Shown here: in pieces, positions 1 to 12,128 of the stretch
Layout: every line of letters begins with the position of its first letter
How positions within the stretch are numbered: the stretch's first letter is position 1
Source of the DNA: Cornus controversa
Lineage: Eukaryota > Streptophyta > Magnoliopsida > Cornales > Cornaceae
Reading direction: 5' to 3'
Assembly: GCA_026545225.1 (NCBI GenBank)
Contig: CM048846.1
Coordinates: forward strand, 17,286,501 to 17,350,500
DNA length: 64,000 bases
Notes under the pieces: generated by a model
Told to the model about the DNA's origin: nothing
Seen by the model: the letters and a program-made list of their open reading frames with translations, nothing else
Databases searched by the model: none
Translations under genes and position numbers: made by a program

Positions 1-272
1 ACTAAAAATCAAATATTTAGTTTTTGATAGAATACAATTTTAAAGAAACCTCATTATGTCTATTTTCTTTTTCAAAATTGCCTCCTTAATCCAACAGTAG
101 ATATGAAATAAAATTAAGGCTAAAACTATTTAATTGTACTGCTATCCAGAATTTATACAAAATTTTAGCAAAAACCCGTTTTCGAAAAAAAAAATAAAAA
201 AATCACCAGAAATAGAATTCTAATTCAATCTGATTGAAACTAAAACCAATTAAAAGCTTAAATATTATATTT

Positions 273-602
273 GGGTAAATTACACTAACCTCTGTTGAGA
301 TTTCGTCAATAGACACTTACTTTCTCTCTTGTTTGAAAAATTACACTCACTTCCCTTGAGGTTTGTATTTTTGTAACACCGTGTTCCCTTTCGTTAACGG
401 CCGTTATTGGTCAACATGATCAACATGTACACAAAAATTATTAATTTGTGTGATGTTGTAAAGATAAAAATATAATTACACAAGAATCGTTAACGACATT
501 CTCTCGATAACTCTAACATGAGAGGTTAGTATAATTTTGCAAACAACAGACAAGATAAGTGTATTTTGACGAAACTTCAGAAAAGATCAGTGTAATTTAC
601 TC
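273..602. mobile_element. Mutator-like MITE with 9-bp target duplication
   Basis: Terminal inverted repeats start GGGTAAATTACACT on the left and read GAGTAAATTACACT when the right end is reverse-complemented. Similarity continues inward for about 35 bp, including TTTCGTCAA in both arms. The element is flanked by a perfect 9-bp direct repeat, ATTATATTT, at 264-272 and 603-611. A 9-bp duplication and long arms are typical of Mutator-like elements. At 330 bp without coding capacity it is a MITE. Confidence 0.85.
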
Positions 603-653
603 ATTATATTTTGATGTCATTAATTTACTTTAATAAATAACTTTATCGATTAT

Positions 654-2087
654 GTCATACCCCAAGTTTACTCAACATCACAATTACCACAACAAAATTA
701 ACAACCCAAGAATGACTAATAACAATAATATGATTTCATAATTTTTTTAGTATAATGAAAAAGGATGACAACCATAATGCCATGTCTACATAATATAAAC
801 CAACTAATATTTATAAACTAAATAAAATTCAATAATAAAATATCCCAGAACAGGTAGTTCTCACTACATAAGGTCTCTCTAGACAGAAATAACTGAAGAA
901 TAACATAAACTATAAGCAAGTGTGCTATGAATAGTCTGCCTCATCAATCCAATCAAGCAACAATCTCAAACACCTGAAATCTGGATAAAAGTAAGGGATG
1001 AGCTTGGAAAGTCAATAAATATTATTTTAACTAATCCACAATAATTACTATATCCCAACAAGTAATATAACTATATTAAAGTAATACTATTAAAATGTAC
1101 AATTCATTAATTAAGAGACAATATTTTATTCGTAGATGTCCAGTCAATTAATAATAAATTTAACAATAACAACATGTAAAAATCATAGATATGCTATTAA
1201 CTATCAATATTTAAATCTCATTTCCTTAATCAACTCAACGTCATATAATTAACCACTCAATAATAGTATGCACTCTAAATGCATGATCAAGACATAATTA
1301 AAATTGAACTGTCCATTCGCTAGGTCTAACTCTGAGCCTCAATACTGACTAAGGACCTCCGTCTAAGGTCATACACAACGACTAACAATCCAACAATTAA
1401 AGAACACTTGTTTCCAAAATTCACTGGTAAACCTGTTAATTCAATCTCTTTCTTCTTCTGATAATAAGAAAAATACAAAACTCACGAGATAAAGTGAAGG
1501 AGATACGTAACCTCATACATGCACATCAACTCACACACCACCACCACCACCACCACGCACACAAACCTATGGATGCATGCTCCAAAACCTATCCTAATTA
1601 CTATTTCTAACCCATATACCTAACCTAAAGAGAGTACACTTCCCAAAAACCTGTAATCTTACATAATCTAGCTAACTATAAAATTCAATGACTCGACTAA
1701 TTATGGATAATTCATATTCTCAGTTTCCGTGACTAAAAAATTACACTTTAGACCAAATAAATAACTAATTAATAAAACCTAACCTAAACCTATTTTTCTA
1801 AACATATTTTGACCTATAGAGGTTAATGTTATTTAATTATAATTTATCATAATTTTATGAAATTTTCAAATAATTTTCATTATTTTTCTTAATTTTTATC
1901 AATTAAAAATACAAAATAAATATTTAATTATTTCGGACAAACCCAATTGCTGGCCTATAAAATTAAACTTATCAAAATACTCAAGTGTGCCAAAACCGAA
2001 CTCAAAATGGGCTTGGGGTGAATTACACTCCCCCCAACACGTCCTAAGTTGATAGTGGGCTTCGCGGTAACTAGGTTTGTTTTCTTC
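654..2087 (+). repeat. LTR-like dispersed repeat, copy A
   Basis: The block begins TGTCATACCCC, a start often seen in plant gypsy LTRs. It is clearly similar, in the same order, to 14808-16123: both hold a stretch with CAATAACAACAT, then a block with GTATGCACTCTA and AATCAAGACATA, then a CAC-rich stretch (here a short CAC microsatellite near 1537-1556). No coding frame is visible. It may be a solo LTR or LTR fragment; the 3' boundary and any target duplication were not found. Confidence 0.45.
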
Positions 2088-2095
2088 TTACTCCT

Positions 2096-2673
2096 TAGGG
2101 ATGGCAACCGGACGGGTATGACGCGAGTTCGCCTAAACCTGTCCCCGTCCCGTTGCCTTTAATAGTCTTCCCATACTCGTCGCGGTATGGGATGGAGAGG
2201 GAACTCAAATCTCATTCTCGTTCCATTGGGAGATGGGGCAGAGACGGGTTTATGGAACAATCAGTTTCATTGTGATGACTTCGATGTCGATATGTTAAAG
2301 TATAAGAGATAGGTTAGTTTAAAGAATGTAAACAATATATCTATTTAAGGTAAGGATATTATATATGTAAATATGTTTATATATGTTAGAGAATAAGAGA
2401 TATGTTAGGTTAGGTTATGTTAAAAAATGTAACAATATATATACTTAAGGTAGAAATATTATATATATAAATATATTTATAAATATAACAATTAGGCGGG
2501 GTGGAACGGGGCGGGACGGGTTTTTAACAAATTCCGAACCCATCCCTTATCCGTGATGTGTTCTAATTTTTTTTCCATACCCGCTCCTGCGAAAGAAAAA
2601 GAATTCTCATATCCATTCCATTAAGAGAGGGATGGAACAGAAACCTGACTGGACGGACAAAATTGTCATTCCT
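2096..2673. mobile_element. hAT-type MITE (TAGGGATGGCAA ends)
   Basis: The left end reads TAGGGATGGCAA and the reverse-complemented right end reads CAGGAATGACAA. Inside each end lie GC-rich blocks (GGGGCGGGACGGG on one side). This is the common plant hAT MITE layout. Flanking 8-mers TTACTCCT (2088-2095) and TTCCTCCC (2674-2681) are only partly alike, so the insertion is old or the boundary is slightly off. No coding capacity. Confidence 0.65.
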
Positions 2674-2681
2674 GTTCCTCC

Positions 2682-3446
2682 CTCCTTTCACGTTACAAGT
2701 GACCCACGTGAAGCCTTGTTAGCTACCTTCTGTTTTGCCATGTTATAACTTATAACCAGTAAAACTAGTCCTAAACCCAATCTAATTGACCTAAATCCTG
2801 TGCCAATCAAATTCTCATGAATCAAAGTACATTTAGGAACAAAAATCTTTTAAAATCGTCACCTAGATTAGTCGTTCCCAATTATGAAGTTTTTTAGGGT
2901 ACCATGCATCCTTCTCCACGATTTCTTTAAATCCACCCTGAAATACATCAATTTAATACAATCTACCATGTTATATGAGCAAAATAACAAGGAATTCATC
3001 AAATAATACCATCAATTCCACAATCCTTATCAAATGATGGGTTCATCTAAATCATATACCATTCATATATACATATATACACATACATATATACTGTTGT
3101 TATTAATGAAAAGTTACCTAAAATTTGTGATCAAAAAATTATTCTATATATGTATTCATCAATCCTTCCATTTTATACAATTATATATCCATAAATAAAC
3201 AACCACATACTCTTACACACATATAACCATGTATCTAATTTGTTTCCTTCATTTTTTAATCAACATGATTAATTATAAATAAATTTTCATTAGAATAATT
3301 ATTGTAAGAAAAGTTAGAACATCATTTACTTAAATTCTCCAGATAATGGTTTACTTTTGAGGTTAATTGTCTCTCTTCAATTTTCCTCTTCCTCTTCAAT
3401 TCTTCTCTTTTACTTTGCCCACATTGGTAGAATAGAAGACTATTTC
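2682..3446. other. AT-rich intergenic DNA, no gene seen
   Basis: AT-rich sequence with short TA/CA runs (near 3067-3095). I see no convincing coding frame, RNA gene or element boundary. Confidence 0.6.
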
Positions 3447-3449
3447 TAA

Positions 3450-3661
3450 GGTCACGTTTGGCAAAGCTTTTGCTTCAGCTTTTATGTAGAAAAAAAAGAG
3501 AAGCAGAAGCTAAATCAGAAAACTGGTACCCACCAACTTCCTTTAAACGTTCTTTTTGGACTCCGAATCTCTTCCGCCTTACCAATCCAAACAGTCTCCA
3601 AAATGGCTTTTGAGCTTGAAAAGCCGAAAGCCGTTTTTTAAAAGCCAATTCAAACAGGGCC
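3450..3661. mobile_element. Tourist-like (PIF/Harbinger) MITE
   Basis: A 212-bp element with inverted ends GGTCACGTTTGGC and, reverse-complemented, GGCCCTGTTTGAA. It is flanked by the 3-bp duplication TAA at 3447-3449 and 3662-3664. The TAA duplication, GG..CC ends and small size fit Tourist-type MITEs. The inside is rich in AAAGC/GCTTTT motifs on both arms. Confidence 0.75.
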
Positions 3662-3664
3662 TAA

Positions 3665-4991
3665 ATGTTATTTTAATTTGTTTGTAATTATATTATTATT
3701 TTTCAATAATACCCTTTACAAAATTCTTATTTACTTATTTAATTTTAGGGTTATTACAGATTAAGTCCGTTTTGGGAAGAAAACAGGAAGAAAATTCTGT
3801 TCACAAAATAGTTTTAATATCACAATATCTTCAACTTCAAAAATCTACCATAAATTCAAAACTCAACTATTTTGAGCAAACTAAAAACTTGTAAACTCTT
3901 TAACAAGTGTATTTTAATATCTCAAAATTTTATTTACAAATTACAAGTCAAATTCTAAGAATTTCAGCCCTAAAAATCATCTTGTTAAGTCCTGTTTTTC
4001 AGCACAAGGTTTTAGTTAAAAAACTAACAAACCTTCAACTAATTTCATGCTCAACAAAGTAATTTGACAACTTAAATCCACATTTCTCATGTGAAAAAAC
4101 AGCTATGAAAGAATTCTAATTTAAATAATTAAAAATAATATTTTCAAAAATAGATAAAGTTATTAGCTTTTCTCTCCCACTTTCTCCTCTCTCTCTTTTT
4201 CTCTCTTTTCTTTCTTCATTCATTCTTTCTTTCTTCTCTCGCCATGTCTCCTTCTCGTTCTTTTTTTTTTCTTTCTTTCTATTACATATATATATTATAT
4301 ATATATATATAATATATATATAACTACTGATTCAGGGGAAACTATATATATATAATATATATATAACTACTGATTCAGGGGAAACTATATAATTATATAC
4401 ACATGGCCTTCTTTCACTAGACCACTCATGCATGACAACTTGTGTATGCATTTTCTTTATTTGTTGAACTCATTTTCCTTGCTACTGACACTTGTCACTG
4501 TAAAATCTATCCACCTTTTCTTAATTTATCTATTTTATTTTTCAACCCACTTTTTTATTTATTTATAATCTATCTCCATTAAAATATTTTGCATATTTAA
4601 TCCAAGTCCTTTAACTTTCATATTTTATACGTTCTATCCACTCAATATATCTTTTTATTTTATTAAATCCTTCAATTTTTTAAAATTTCATATTTGACCA
4701 CCGCCACTAACTAAAGAACTTTATTTAAAATTCGAGATATTACATCAAGCTTAAGAAGACATACAAGTGGGTCCTACATTTGAATGAATCCCATCATTTG
4801 CTCAATGTAGACTCTTCTTCCAATTCCATCCATATCAAATGAACATTCCTTTAAGAATAAATGGCCTTATTAGCTTTTTACATAACATTTTTGTCAAACC
4901 CTACTTTCCAATACCAAAATCGATATAGAAAGTGGAAGTGAACCGTTCACTCTGTATCACGTATCATTCCTTACATGCTTTGATATCAAGT
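3665..4991. other. Intergenic DNA with pyrimidine tract and TA-rich duplication
   Basis: No gene is visible. Notable parts are a CT-rich tract (about 4170-4280), a TA microsatellite from about 4285, and a tandem duplication around 4320-4386 in which the motif ACTACTGATTCAGGGGAAAC occurs twice with TA-rich spacers. Confidence 0.6.
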
Positions 4992-5576
4992 TGTTATGCC
5001 CTGATTTTTGACTCTCGAAAACCGAGAGTGATTAAAGTTACACTTCATCATCTCACATCAATATCGCCAAAAAATCATTACATATACATTATTACATATG
5101 CACAATTATACAAAACTTGTCACGCTCCCAATTTTCAACACCCGGTTAAGAGCGAGAAAAATGGGGGTGAATAGTGAAAATCTCATCCGGTTCACACTCA
5201 TAAACCGCTCAATTCTAGAACTCAAATCCCTATGTGTTTGAAATTTCAGAGTGATACTTGATCCATGGAAAAGAGGATCCAAAAATACTCAATTTCAAAA
5301 AGAACTACGCTCAATTTTGATTTAAAACGAAGGAATTATATCTGATTGAAGTTGGACTAATTCCGGAGCTTGCTTGTAATTACAAGGGCGATTTTGTCCA
5401 TTAAATTCTAATACACAACCTCAATCACTAAATAAACATGGAATCATAATTATATACATACGTTTACTTACGTATGACTCACCCTCAGTAATCCACTGTG
5501 GCCCCACATATGGCTACACATTGCATCCCTAAATAATTTTTCCTAATTCTACCTCAGCAATACACTCAACCACACA

Positions 5577-5703
5577 TTACGATGCATCGCATAAGGTGCA
5601 TAATAACCTGCAATATCCTCTGGATTTTGTACGAAACACTTAACCACTTACGATGCATCGTTATTAGGTTTACGATGCATCGCTATATTACGATGTATCG
5701 TAA
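5577..5703. repeat. Clustered palindromes ACGATGCATCGT
   Basis: Four close copies of the self-complementary motif ACGATGCATCGT or one-base variants occur near 5579, 5650, 5671 and 5690, most preceded by TT. One copy has GTATCG in place of GCATCG. They lie inside the LTR-like block. Confidence 0.8.
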
Positions 5704-6077
5704 TCACTCACCCTAGAATATTAACAATTTTACCAACTGATTGAAATTGTCATTTTTATCCCCCTACTCATTCTAAACATACAATCATACAACATAATAA
5801 TTATTTCTACAAATCCGAAACATTCACAAAGTGATAATTCATCACAATTAGATTCCACCTCATACACTTGAAACACAAAAATGATAATCCTTACATTGTC
5901 ATACACTTACTCAAAGAAAACATTAATTTTACGTAATCCTCAAGAGTTGTCAAACTTATCATATATAGATAGAGCATTGAAATCATAAAATCACAATCTT
6001 AACATATTCTTGAAATATAAGAGCAACATATCAAGTCTAAGTTTCATACATAAGTCAATATGCACTAAGTTTACACC

Positions 6078-9000
6078 TCAAAGTAATATGTTGTGCAATC
6101 CACTCAAGTCCACATTTCATATCATTGCATAAAGGCAATTCAACGTGTATAATCATGCTACGTGTCATGCTTCCTAGCATTCTAGTCAAATTACAATATT
6201 TATTTTCATGATATACTCATCAAATACATTTGACAATCATAAAGTTCACAACATGCTCATTGCACAAATCATTATATTTATAACATATGATATAACCGAA
6301 TTTATTCACAATTCCACTTAATTCACATAAGTCACTTTATCTCACATAGTTCAACACAAAATCACATTGCATTCGGAATTGAACTCACACTCACACCACA
6401 CACTCAAGATATGTACCGAAGTCTCACATCTTAATTCTTTTGGCTATTTCGGGTTACTAACCCATTCGGTCACCACCCACTTGTGCAAGGTAGAGGTCTT
6501 TCAACCTCAAGAGGATATTTTCCTCCACTATTTTCTATGAGTCATTTTCAAGTATTCATTACAAACATAAAATATTTCACATTTTGCACATACATTCGCA
6601 TATTTGGATGCATTGCACTCAATACATGCCCTATGTCCATTCTAACATGTCATTCAACAACTCATAATGACACAAGTATACATTCAATTTCCAAAATCAA
6701 AATTTTCAATAAATTTATTGAAATTTCATATATGCAATTTATATCTCAATTTACACATTTAAGCAATTCATATATTCAATAACATCTATCAACCATTTCC
6801 AATTCAATAAGACATATATCATCAATTTAATCCGACAATTAATCTACAAAATCTCATATCATCATATATAATATAAATACATCAATTTTATGCTAAAAAT
6901 ATGAAATTAAACTTGAAATGTAAGACACAACACACACCCCATAGCTCAACAAATATAGTTTCAAGCTATTCCCTAGTTTACTCGAAATTTCAACCTTCTC
7001 AAAAATCAACTCTGGACTAATCAATCTTGAGCTCTCATCCCGTAGACCATTTCTCTCTTCTTCCGCGAACTCCAATTATGGACCTAAGCCCCTCAAAATC
7101 AATAAAGAAGGAAAGAAGAAGAAGTTGTTATATATGTGTATATATCTAATGACCCATTCGGCTGATGCATTTGTGAAATAAGGGTTGGGCACTCTCTTGT
7201 TCTATTTATAGAAAAATGACCTACACTTATTTACAAAAATGTCATCACCTTTTCCTTAAACCTTTTCGGGCTCGTTTTTGGAGTTCCGTAACTCCGATTG
7301 ACACGAAATCGATTCCGTAGCACATCAAATATTTTATTTAAGCTACTCTCCAAATTTGAAGTCGTTCTTACGGTTTCAAATTTTCTGGACCCATGGGGCT
7401 CGCATCCCGGGTCAACCGGACCTGAAAAAGATAACTTTTACCAAACACTCCAAAAATTTCTCCAAACTTTAGATATATTGTCTAAACATGTATTTTCTCT
7501 TTGAAACACATAAATAATCATTTAAAGCATTAATATGACAATTAAATGAAAATGACGAAAAATCGGACAAAAGTGGTCACGTTTCTTACAATACTCATCT
7601 CAATACGTCCACATATGGTCACACACTCACATATAAACAACATCATTCTTATTCTCAAAGTAGTTGTGGACTGCCCATTTCGCATAATTGAAACCCTAAT
7701 TTTGCATAATCAAAATATTTCGCACAATCGAGAAAGCACTTTCACACAATCAAAATGCTTGGTTCGCACAATCGAAATACTTATTTCGCACGATCGAAAA
7801 TCTCGATCAAACGAAGTACTTGCGAAGTACTATCGAGATCCCACTGGAATTTTACCCAACTCTTATCAAAATTCTCGCAACAAGGTTCGCACAATCGAAG
7901 GATTTCGATCATGCAAAATAGGGTATTTCGCAAGATCGAAATGCCCTTCTGCAGAAAATCCTGCAACTTACACTTGGTCCATTTTTCATCTAATTTCTGT
8001 CCAACAACCTAGAATCATTCATATGACCTTCCAAACATCCACATAACTTTAAGACATCATGCATTCCATGCAATTGACCACTGTATCATAAACATAAGTC
8101 CATTAATGCATTAACATACTTGAAACATAAACATAAGTAAAAATCTGGAATTTAAGTCACATACGCCCATAAGCAACATTTCAAAACTTAAGTTTCTATG
8201 CATATATCAAAATACACTATGTCCACATCCCGGACGTGCAGAATAACAAAACAACCCAAAAGAGAGTTTTTCTTGCTCAACCTAACTCATAGTTGCCCAC
8301 CATCAACCACTTCCTTGCCCTGCCCTAAAAATGTTAGTGTAGGGGGATAAGCAAGTTCAACGGCTCAAAGTAATATGTTATGCAATCCGTCCAAGTTCAC
8401 ATTTCATATCATTACATAAAAGCAATTCAACATGCATAGTCTAACTATGTGTCATGCTTCCTAGTATTCTAGTCAAAGCTAAAACGTTCAATTTTATGCT
8501 TAAAATATGAAATTTAACTTGAAATAAAAGACACAACACACACCCCCAACCTCAATAACTATAGTTTCAAGCTATCCCTCACTTTTACCCAAAAATTAAC
8601 TTTCTCCGAAATTGATTCCGGACTGATCAAACTCGATCCTTTAATGCGTAAACCGTTTCGCTCTTCTTCAGAGTCTTCTAATTCTCACCCCAAGATCTTC
8701 CAATTCAATGTAGAAGTGAAGACGAAGATGTATATATATATATACACACACACATATATATATAGTCTCTCACGGTTGATGAGAGAAAAAGAGAGTGAGA
8801 ATTCTGCATTCTCCTCTTTCTATTTATAGACCTACTCATTTATTTACAAAAATGTTACTACCTTTTCACTAAACCTTTTCGGACATAGTTTTAAGTTTTG
8901 TAACTCTGATTGTTACGAAATCAACTCCATAGTGCATCAAATATTTTATTTAAGTTACCCTTCGAATTTGGTGTCATTCCGACACTTTCAAATTTTTTGG

Positions 9001-9140
9001 GCCCACAAGGCCTTTGCGGTCAACCCGACGTGAAAAAGTCGGCTTTTATCAAACGCTCCCAAAACTCCCCCGGACTTTCATACAAGTCCTCAAACATATA
9101 TTTTACATTTAAAACACATTTATAATCATTTAAGAAAAAT
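6078..9140 (+). repeat. Direct duplication inside LTR-like block
   Basis: Sequence at 8370-8490 repeats 6078-6200 (shared motif TGTCATGCTTCCTAG), and 8490-9140 repeats 6870-7530 (shared motif ATAGTTTCAAGCTAT). The second copy therefore lacks the 0.67 kb that separates the two parts in the first copy. The repeats are diverged, so the duplication is not recent. Confidence 0.75.
7676..7930 (+). repeat. Short TTCGCACAATCGAAA-type repeats
   Basis: Many imperfect copies of a motif like TTCGCACAATCGAAA, spaced roughly 20-30 bases apart. This lies between the two duplicated parts of the LTR-like block and makes a short open frame that is not a convincing gene. Confidence 0.6.
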
Positions 9141-9227
9141 AAATAAATAATTAACTAAAAGAAAAGTCCATATCTCTACAATTTTAATGTAGTGTTTTAT
9201 TAATGCAAGAGTATACATCTTTCAATG

Positions 9228-10013
9228 TTCCGTTTGGTTGGAGGGATGAAAAAATGGATAGAAGGGACAAGAGAAGGGACGGATGAGGTATCCCTAAAGA
9301 AGGGAAGGTATCTCTCTCACTTTTTGTTTGGTTGAATAGAAGGAATAATACAAAGGATGGATGGAATGATCAACTCCGTTTGGTTGGAGGGATAAAAAAA
9401 TGAATGAAAGAGAGAGGGGGAGGGACGGATGAGGGAAAGTAAGGTGTCTCCCTCACTTTTTTGTTTGGTTGAATGGAAAAGATAGTAGAAATGATGTATA
9501 GAGGTAAGACTTTTTTTGTTTGTTGGGAAGGAAGCACATGAAAGTTTTTATATTTTTACCAATATAGCTTTATTATACATAATTATAAAAAATAAAAAAT
9601 TAAAATTATATACTGGTATTCTATCATTTGCCCAATTTTGAAAAATTGTAATTTTTTTGAAAAGGATAAAATTGAAATATATATTTGTAGGTAATTATTA
9701 TATCTTTCCCTCCTCTCTTCCATCCAATTTTGGATGGATAAAGAAACTCAAAGGAAGGAAAGATACTTCATCCCTCCCTGTTTCTTCCCTTCCTTCCAAC
9801 CGAATACAACAAGTTTCTTCTATTATTCTCTCTTCCATCATTCATTAATCCTTCCTTCCAACCAAACAGAGCAAAAAATAAAGAGGGATACATCATCCCT
9901 CCTTGCTTTCTCCATCTCTTCCCTTCCTTCAAAACAAACATGAGAAGTATCATCTATCCCGACCCCCTCTCATCCATCCCTCCTCAATCCTTCCTTCCAA
10001 CCAAACATAGCAT
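9228..10013. mobile_element. MITE with GTTTGGTTGG ends
   Basis: The left end reads TTCCGTTTGGTTGGAGGGAT and the right end is its diverged inverse (CCTTCCAACCAAACATAGCA). Copies of the terminal sequence recur inside (near 9377 and 9860), suggesting tandem or nested insertions. The flanks are a broken copy of a sequence found uninterrupted, in reverse orientation, at 35285-35330; this empty site supports both borders to within a few bases. No coding capacity. Confidence 0.7.
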
Positions 10014-10694
10014 AAAATTTTAATGCAAGAATCTACATCCACTAGGCCCATAAAGGAAAATAGGATATTTAAACAAATTTCTTGTTATGTGACTTCTCTT
10101 AGGTTTCTTGAAATGATAAGAGTTCATATTTTTAATGATTTTTAAAGGTCTCGAGTTCAAACCTCACCGGCATCCTAATAATTAAAATTGAAACATGTGA
10201 GTCAAGTCAAAAGTTTCGAGTTCAAACTTCACTGTCACCCTGATATTTAAAATTGAAACACGTGCGCAAGGAAGCATGTTGAAAGATTTGATATTAAAGT
10301 TAAACTAAATTTTTAGAGTAGATAGTGGTTACAACTGTCATTTTACAACATAATCGATGACGATTATAACTCTTAATTTGTTAGTTCTATGAAAATATAC
10401 TCGCACAAGAACATTATATATAATAGTTAAGTGCATGAATTGATTATTAATCACGTGTTCTCGTTCTTCATGAACCAACCAATGAGTAGCTTCTAAATTT
10501 ATTGAAACTAGTAATATTAAGTAAAGGGAACCGAGTCACAAACACTGCATAAATCATGTTGCGAAAAATTAGAAAAGATCAAACACGCGGAAGCAAAGAC
10601 ACACCGATTTAAATGATATACAATTATAGAGTTCATATGTTGGGATGTTTGATAATCAGACTCCATGCGGTGAGTAATACGCGTACCCAAAGTG
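10014..10694. other. Intergenic DNA with two B-box-like repeats
   Basis: No gene seen. A roughly 63-bp unit occurs twice (about 10140-10265), each containing GAGTTCAAAC, which resembles a tRNA B box, followed by ATTGAAACA. No matching A box or cloverleaf is apparent, so this is at most a SINE relic. Confidence 0.5.
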
Positions 10695-11765
10695 TTATTT
10701 CACACATATGTTGCGTTGTTTGATAATCGTGCCCAAGATTTCCTTCCTCGCCCGCATTATATTACGACTACAATTATCAGTTTGTTCAATCAAATTCCCA
10801 ATGGTTTGCGTAAACTCACCCAGCTTCTTCTTGATCTCACCTATAGCCACCGTCATAGCCGCCTCATTTCTAAGATCAAAATCAGCATTGTTCAACAGTG
10901 ACTCAATCCTACTTTTCAATTTCTCCACAAGTTTTTGAATGTCGTCCAACTGCCAGATTGCAACTTGAGTCTCATTCGTTAATGGACGAATAATCTCTCC
11001 TTGTCCTTTCAACTCATTCTCATTCTTCATCCAAAGGGAATTAATCCATGTACCTATTGGCCCCAACAGCCACGTAGCCTTAGCCGCCAACACCACCACA
11101 GCCGGCGGTGAAGCCATGGTCGCTGCCACAACATAACATATCAGAACAGAAGCAGAAATCGCTACAAAAATTGCATTCGATAAAGTCCTCCAAATCTTCA
11201 TTTTATTCCACTTGTTATCAAGCTTACTCTTCGTAGCTTCCAGTTTCTCTAACATTGAGTTTTGCTTTTCATAAACAGATTGAAACATCAAGGACAACTC
11301 TTCATTGAATGGGTCACCGGCAGTCTTGAAATTCTTCAATTCCTGCTGCAGCGTCCTGGCGTAGCTTTTCCTCCTGCAATTGAACCATCGTCGACTCTGT
11401 TGTTGCTCAAATTGCTGTATAGCGACTTGAATCGTCAATTGGCTGTCCCGGGCACGATTGAGGCACTTCTCGAGAGCATTACAGAGTTGCAAAATCTGAA
11501 GACTGTTATCGAAGTAGTCCTTCACAAGATCGAACAGGTCATCATTATTCAATATGTCCATTTTGGATTCGAGAATGACTTGGACCATCTCTTGATTCAT
11601 TTCGAGGAAGCAGTTTGTGAGCTTTTTCAGCGTGTCCTGAGAGAGTGACTGTACCCCGTCGCCCACTGCGAGGGTGTTGCTCACTTGGCTGCTGCTTCGC
11701 CCACAGGTGGCCTCATTGGAGCTCAGATCGGACTCCACCTCTATTTTGCTAGACCAACCACCCAT
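10695..11765 (-). CDS. UPF0496 (DUF677, At14a-like) protein, intact, single exon
   Basis: A 356-residue frame. I place the start at the ATG ending at 11765 rather than 18 codons upstream because MGGWSSKIE aligns with the starts of the other copies here. Visible parts: MGxxxSK at residues 1-7, a consensus for N-myristoylation; a helical region, about residues 25-185, with LEKCLNRARDSQL near 98-110; a hydrophobic stretch, about 195-238, that could be one or two membrane segments; and a helical C-terminus with GEIKKKLGEFTQTI near 309-322. The family is plant-specific, usually 350-390 residues, with poorly known function; AT14A was described as membrane-associated and integrin-like. Unlike 32688-33827, it has an extra Gln at TLQQELK, exactly where 24692-25905 has its intron. 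No stop or frameshift is visible, so it is probably functional. Confidence 0.92.
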   Translation of the reverse strand: MGGWSSKIEVESDLSSNEATCGRSSSQVSNTLAVGDGVQSLSQDTLKKLTNCFLEMNQEMVQVILESKMDILNNDDLFDLVKDYFDNSLQILQLCNALEKCLNRARDSQLTIQVAIQQFEQQQSRRWFNCRRKSYARTLQQELKNFKTAGDPFNEELSLMFQSVYEKQNSMLEKLEATKSKLDNKWNKMKIWRTLSNAIFVAISASVLICYVVAATMASPPAVVVLAAKATWLLGPIGTWINSLWMKNENELKGQGEIIRPLTNETQVAIWQLDDIQKLVEKLKSRIESLLNNADFDLRNEAAMTVAIGEIKKKLGEFTQTIGNLIEQTDNCSRNIMRARKEILGTIIKQRNICVK

Positions 11766-11910
11766 TGTGCTGCCAAACTTGGATTCAATTAGAGAGAAAT
11801 TATAATACGCTAAAACCAAATTTGAAAGCTTTGGGGTGTGTTAAATATGAAGATGCATAGTGGGTATGACGATGAGCACCATGCGCCCAAGTTTTCAATC
11901 TGCAATGGCT
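11766..11910 (-). promoter_or_regulatory. Conserved 5' flank of UPF0496 gene
   Basis: Upstream DNA shared with the other copies. Next to the start are TTTGAAAGCTTtGGGG-like sequence and, read with the gene, a block around GCTCATCGTCATACCC. Comparable blocks occur before the genes ending at 25905 and 27571 and, in the opposite orientation, at 32535-32650. Conservation suggests a 5' UTR or promoter role; no mapped TATA box is claimed. Confidence 0.55.
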
Positions 11911-11973
11911 GGAGTTACTGATGATAGGATACCTTTAATACTTGAGATATTGCATAATTTTTTCCTCCTGTGA

Positions 11974-12128
11974 CTAAGTAGATGAAAAGATAGAAATTGT
12001 TTTACAAGTGAGGTCACGCCAATTTAAAAATGTAAAATAGTTTCTATCTTGTGAGGTCACCCCAATTTAGGCTTAGATTGGGGTTGGACCTCAGTTGTAA
12101 AACAATTTCTATCTTTTCATCTACTTAG
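11974..12128. repeat. 34-bp perfect inverted repeat (fold-back)
   Basis: Arms at 11974-12007 and 12095-12128 are perfect reverse complements (left arm begins CTAAGTAGATGAAAAGATAG). The GAGGTC next to each arm extends the similarity. The loop is 87 nt. It lies upstream of the UPF0496 gene and has no coding content. Confidence 0.9.

Larger units (their letters stand above)
4992..9145 (+). repeat. LTR-like repeat block, non-coding
   Basis: The block begins TGTTATGCCCTG, which resembles plant LTR starts, and holds only short random frames. Its internal organisation is repetitive: palindromic ACGATGCATCGT copies at 5.6-5.7 kb, TTCGCACAATCGAAA-type repeats at 7.7-7.9 kb, and an internal duplication (6078-6200 plus 6870-7530 against 8370-9140). 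I read it as decayed LTR-retrotransposon DNA. No pol or gag frame and no matching second LTR were found, so the family and true borders are uncertain. Confidence 0.4.

Noticed and set aside
7546-8046. A 166-codon frame in the LTR-like block
   Set aside because: It covers the TTCGCACAATCGAAA repeats and has no recognisable domain; overlapping frames on both strands are equally open.
10140-10265. tRNA-like B boxes (GAGTTCAAAC twice)
   Set aside because: No A box at the right distance and the unit is a tandem duplication.
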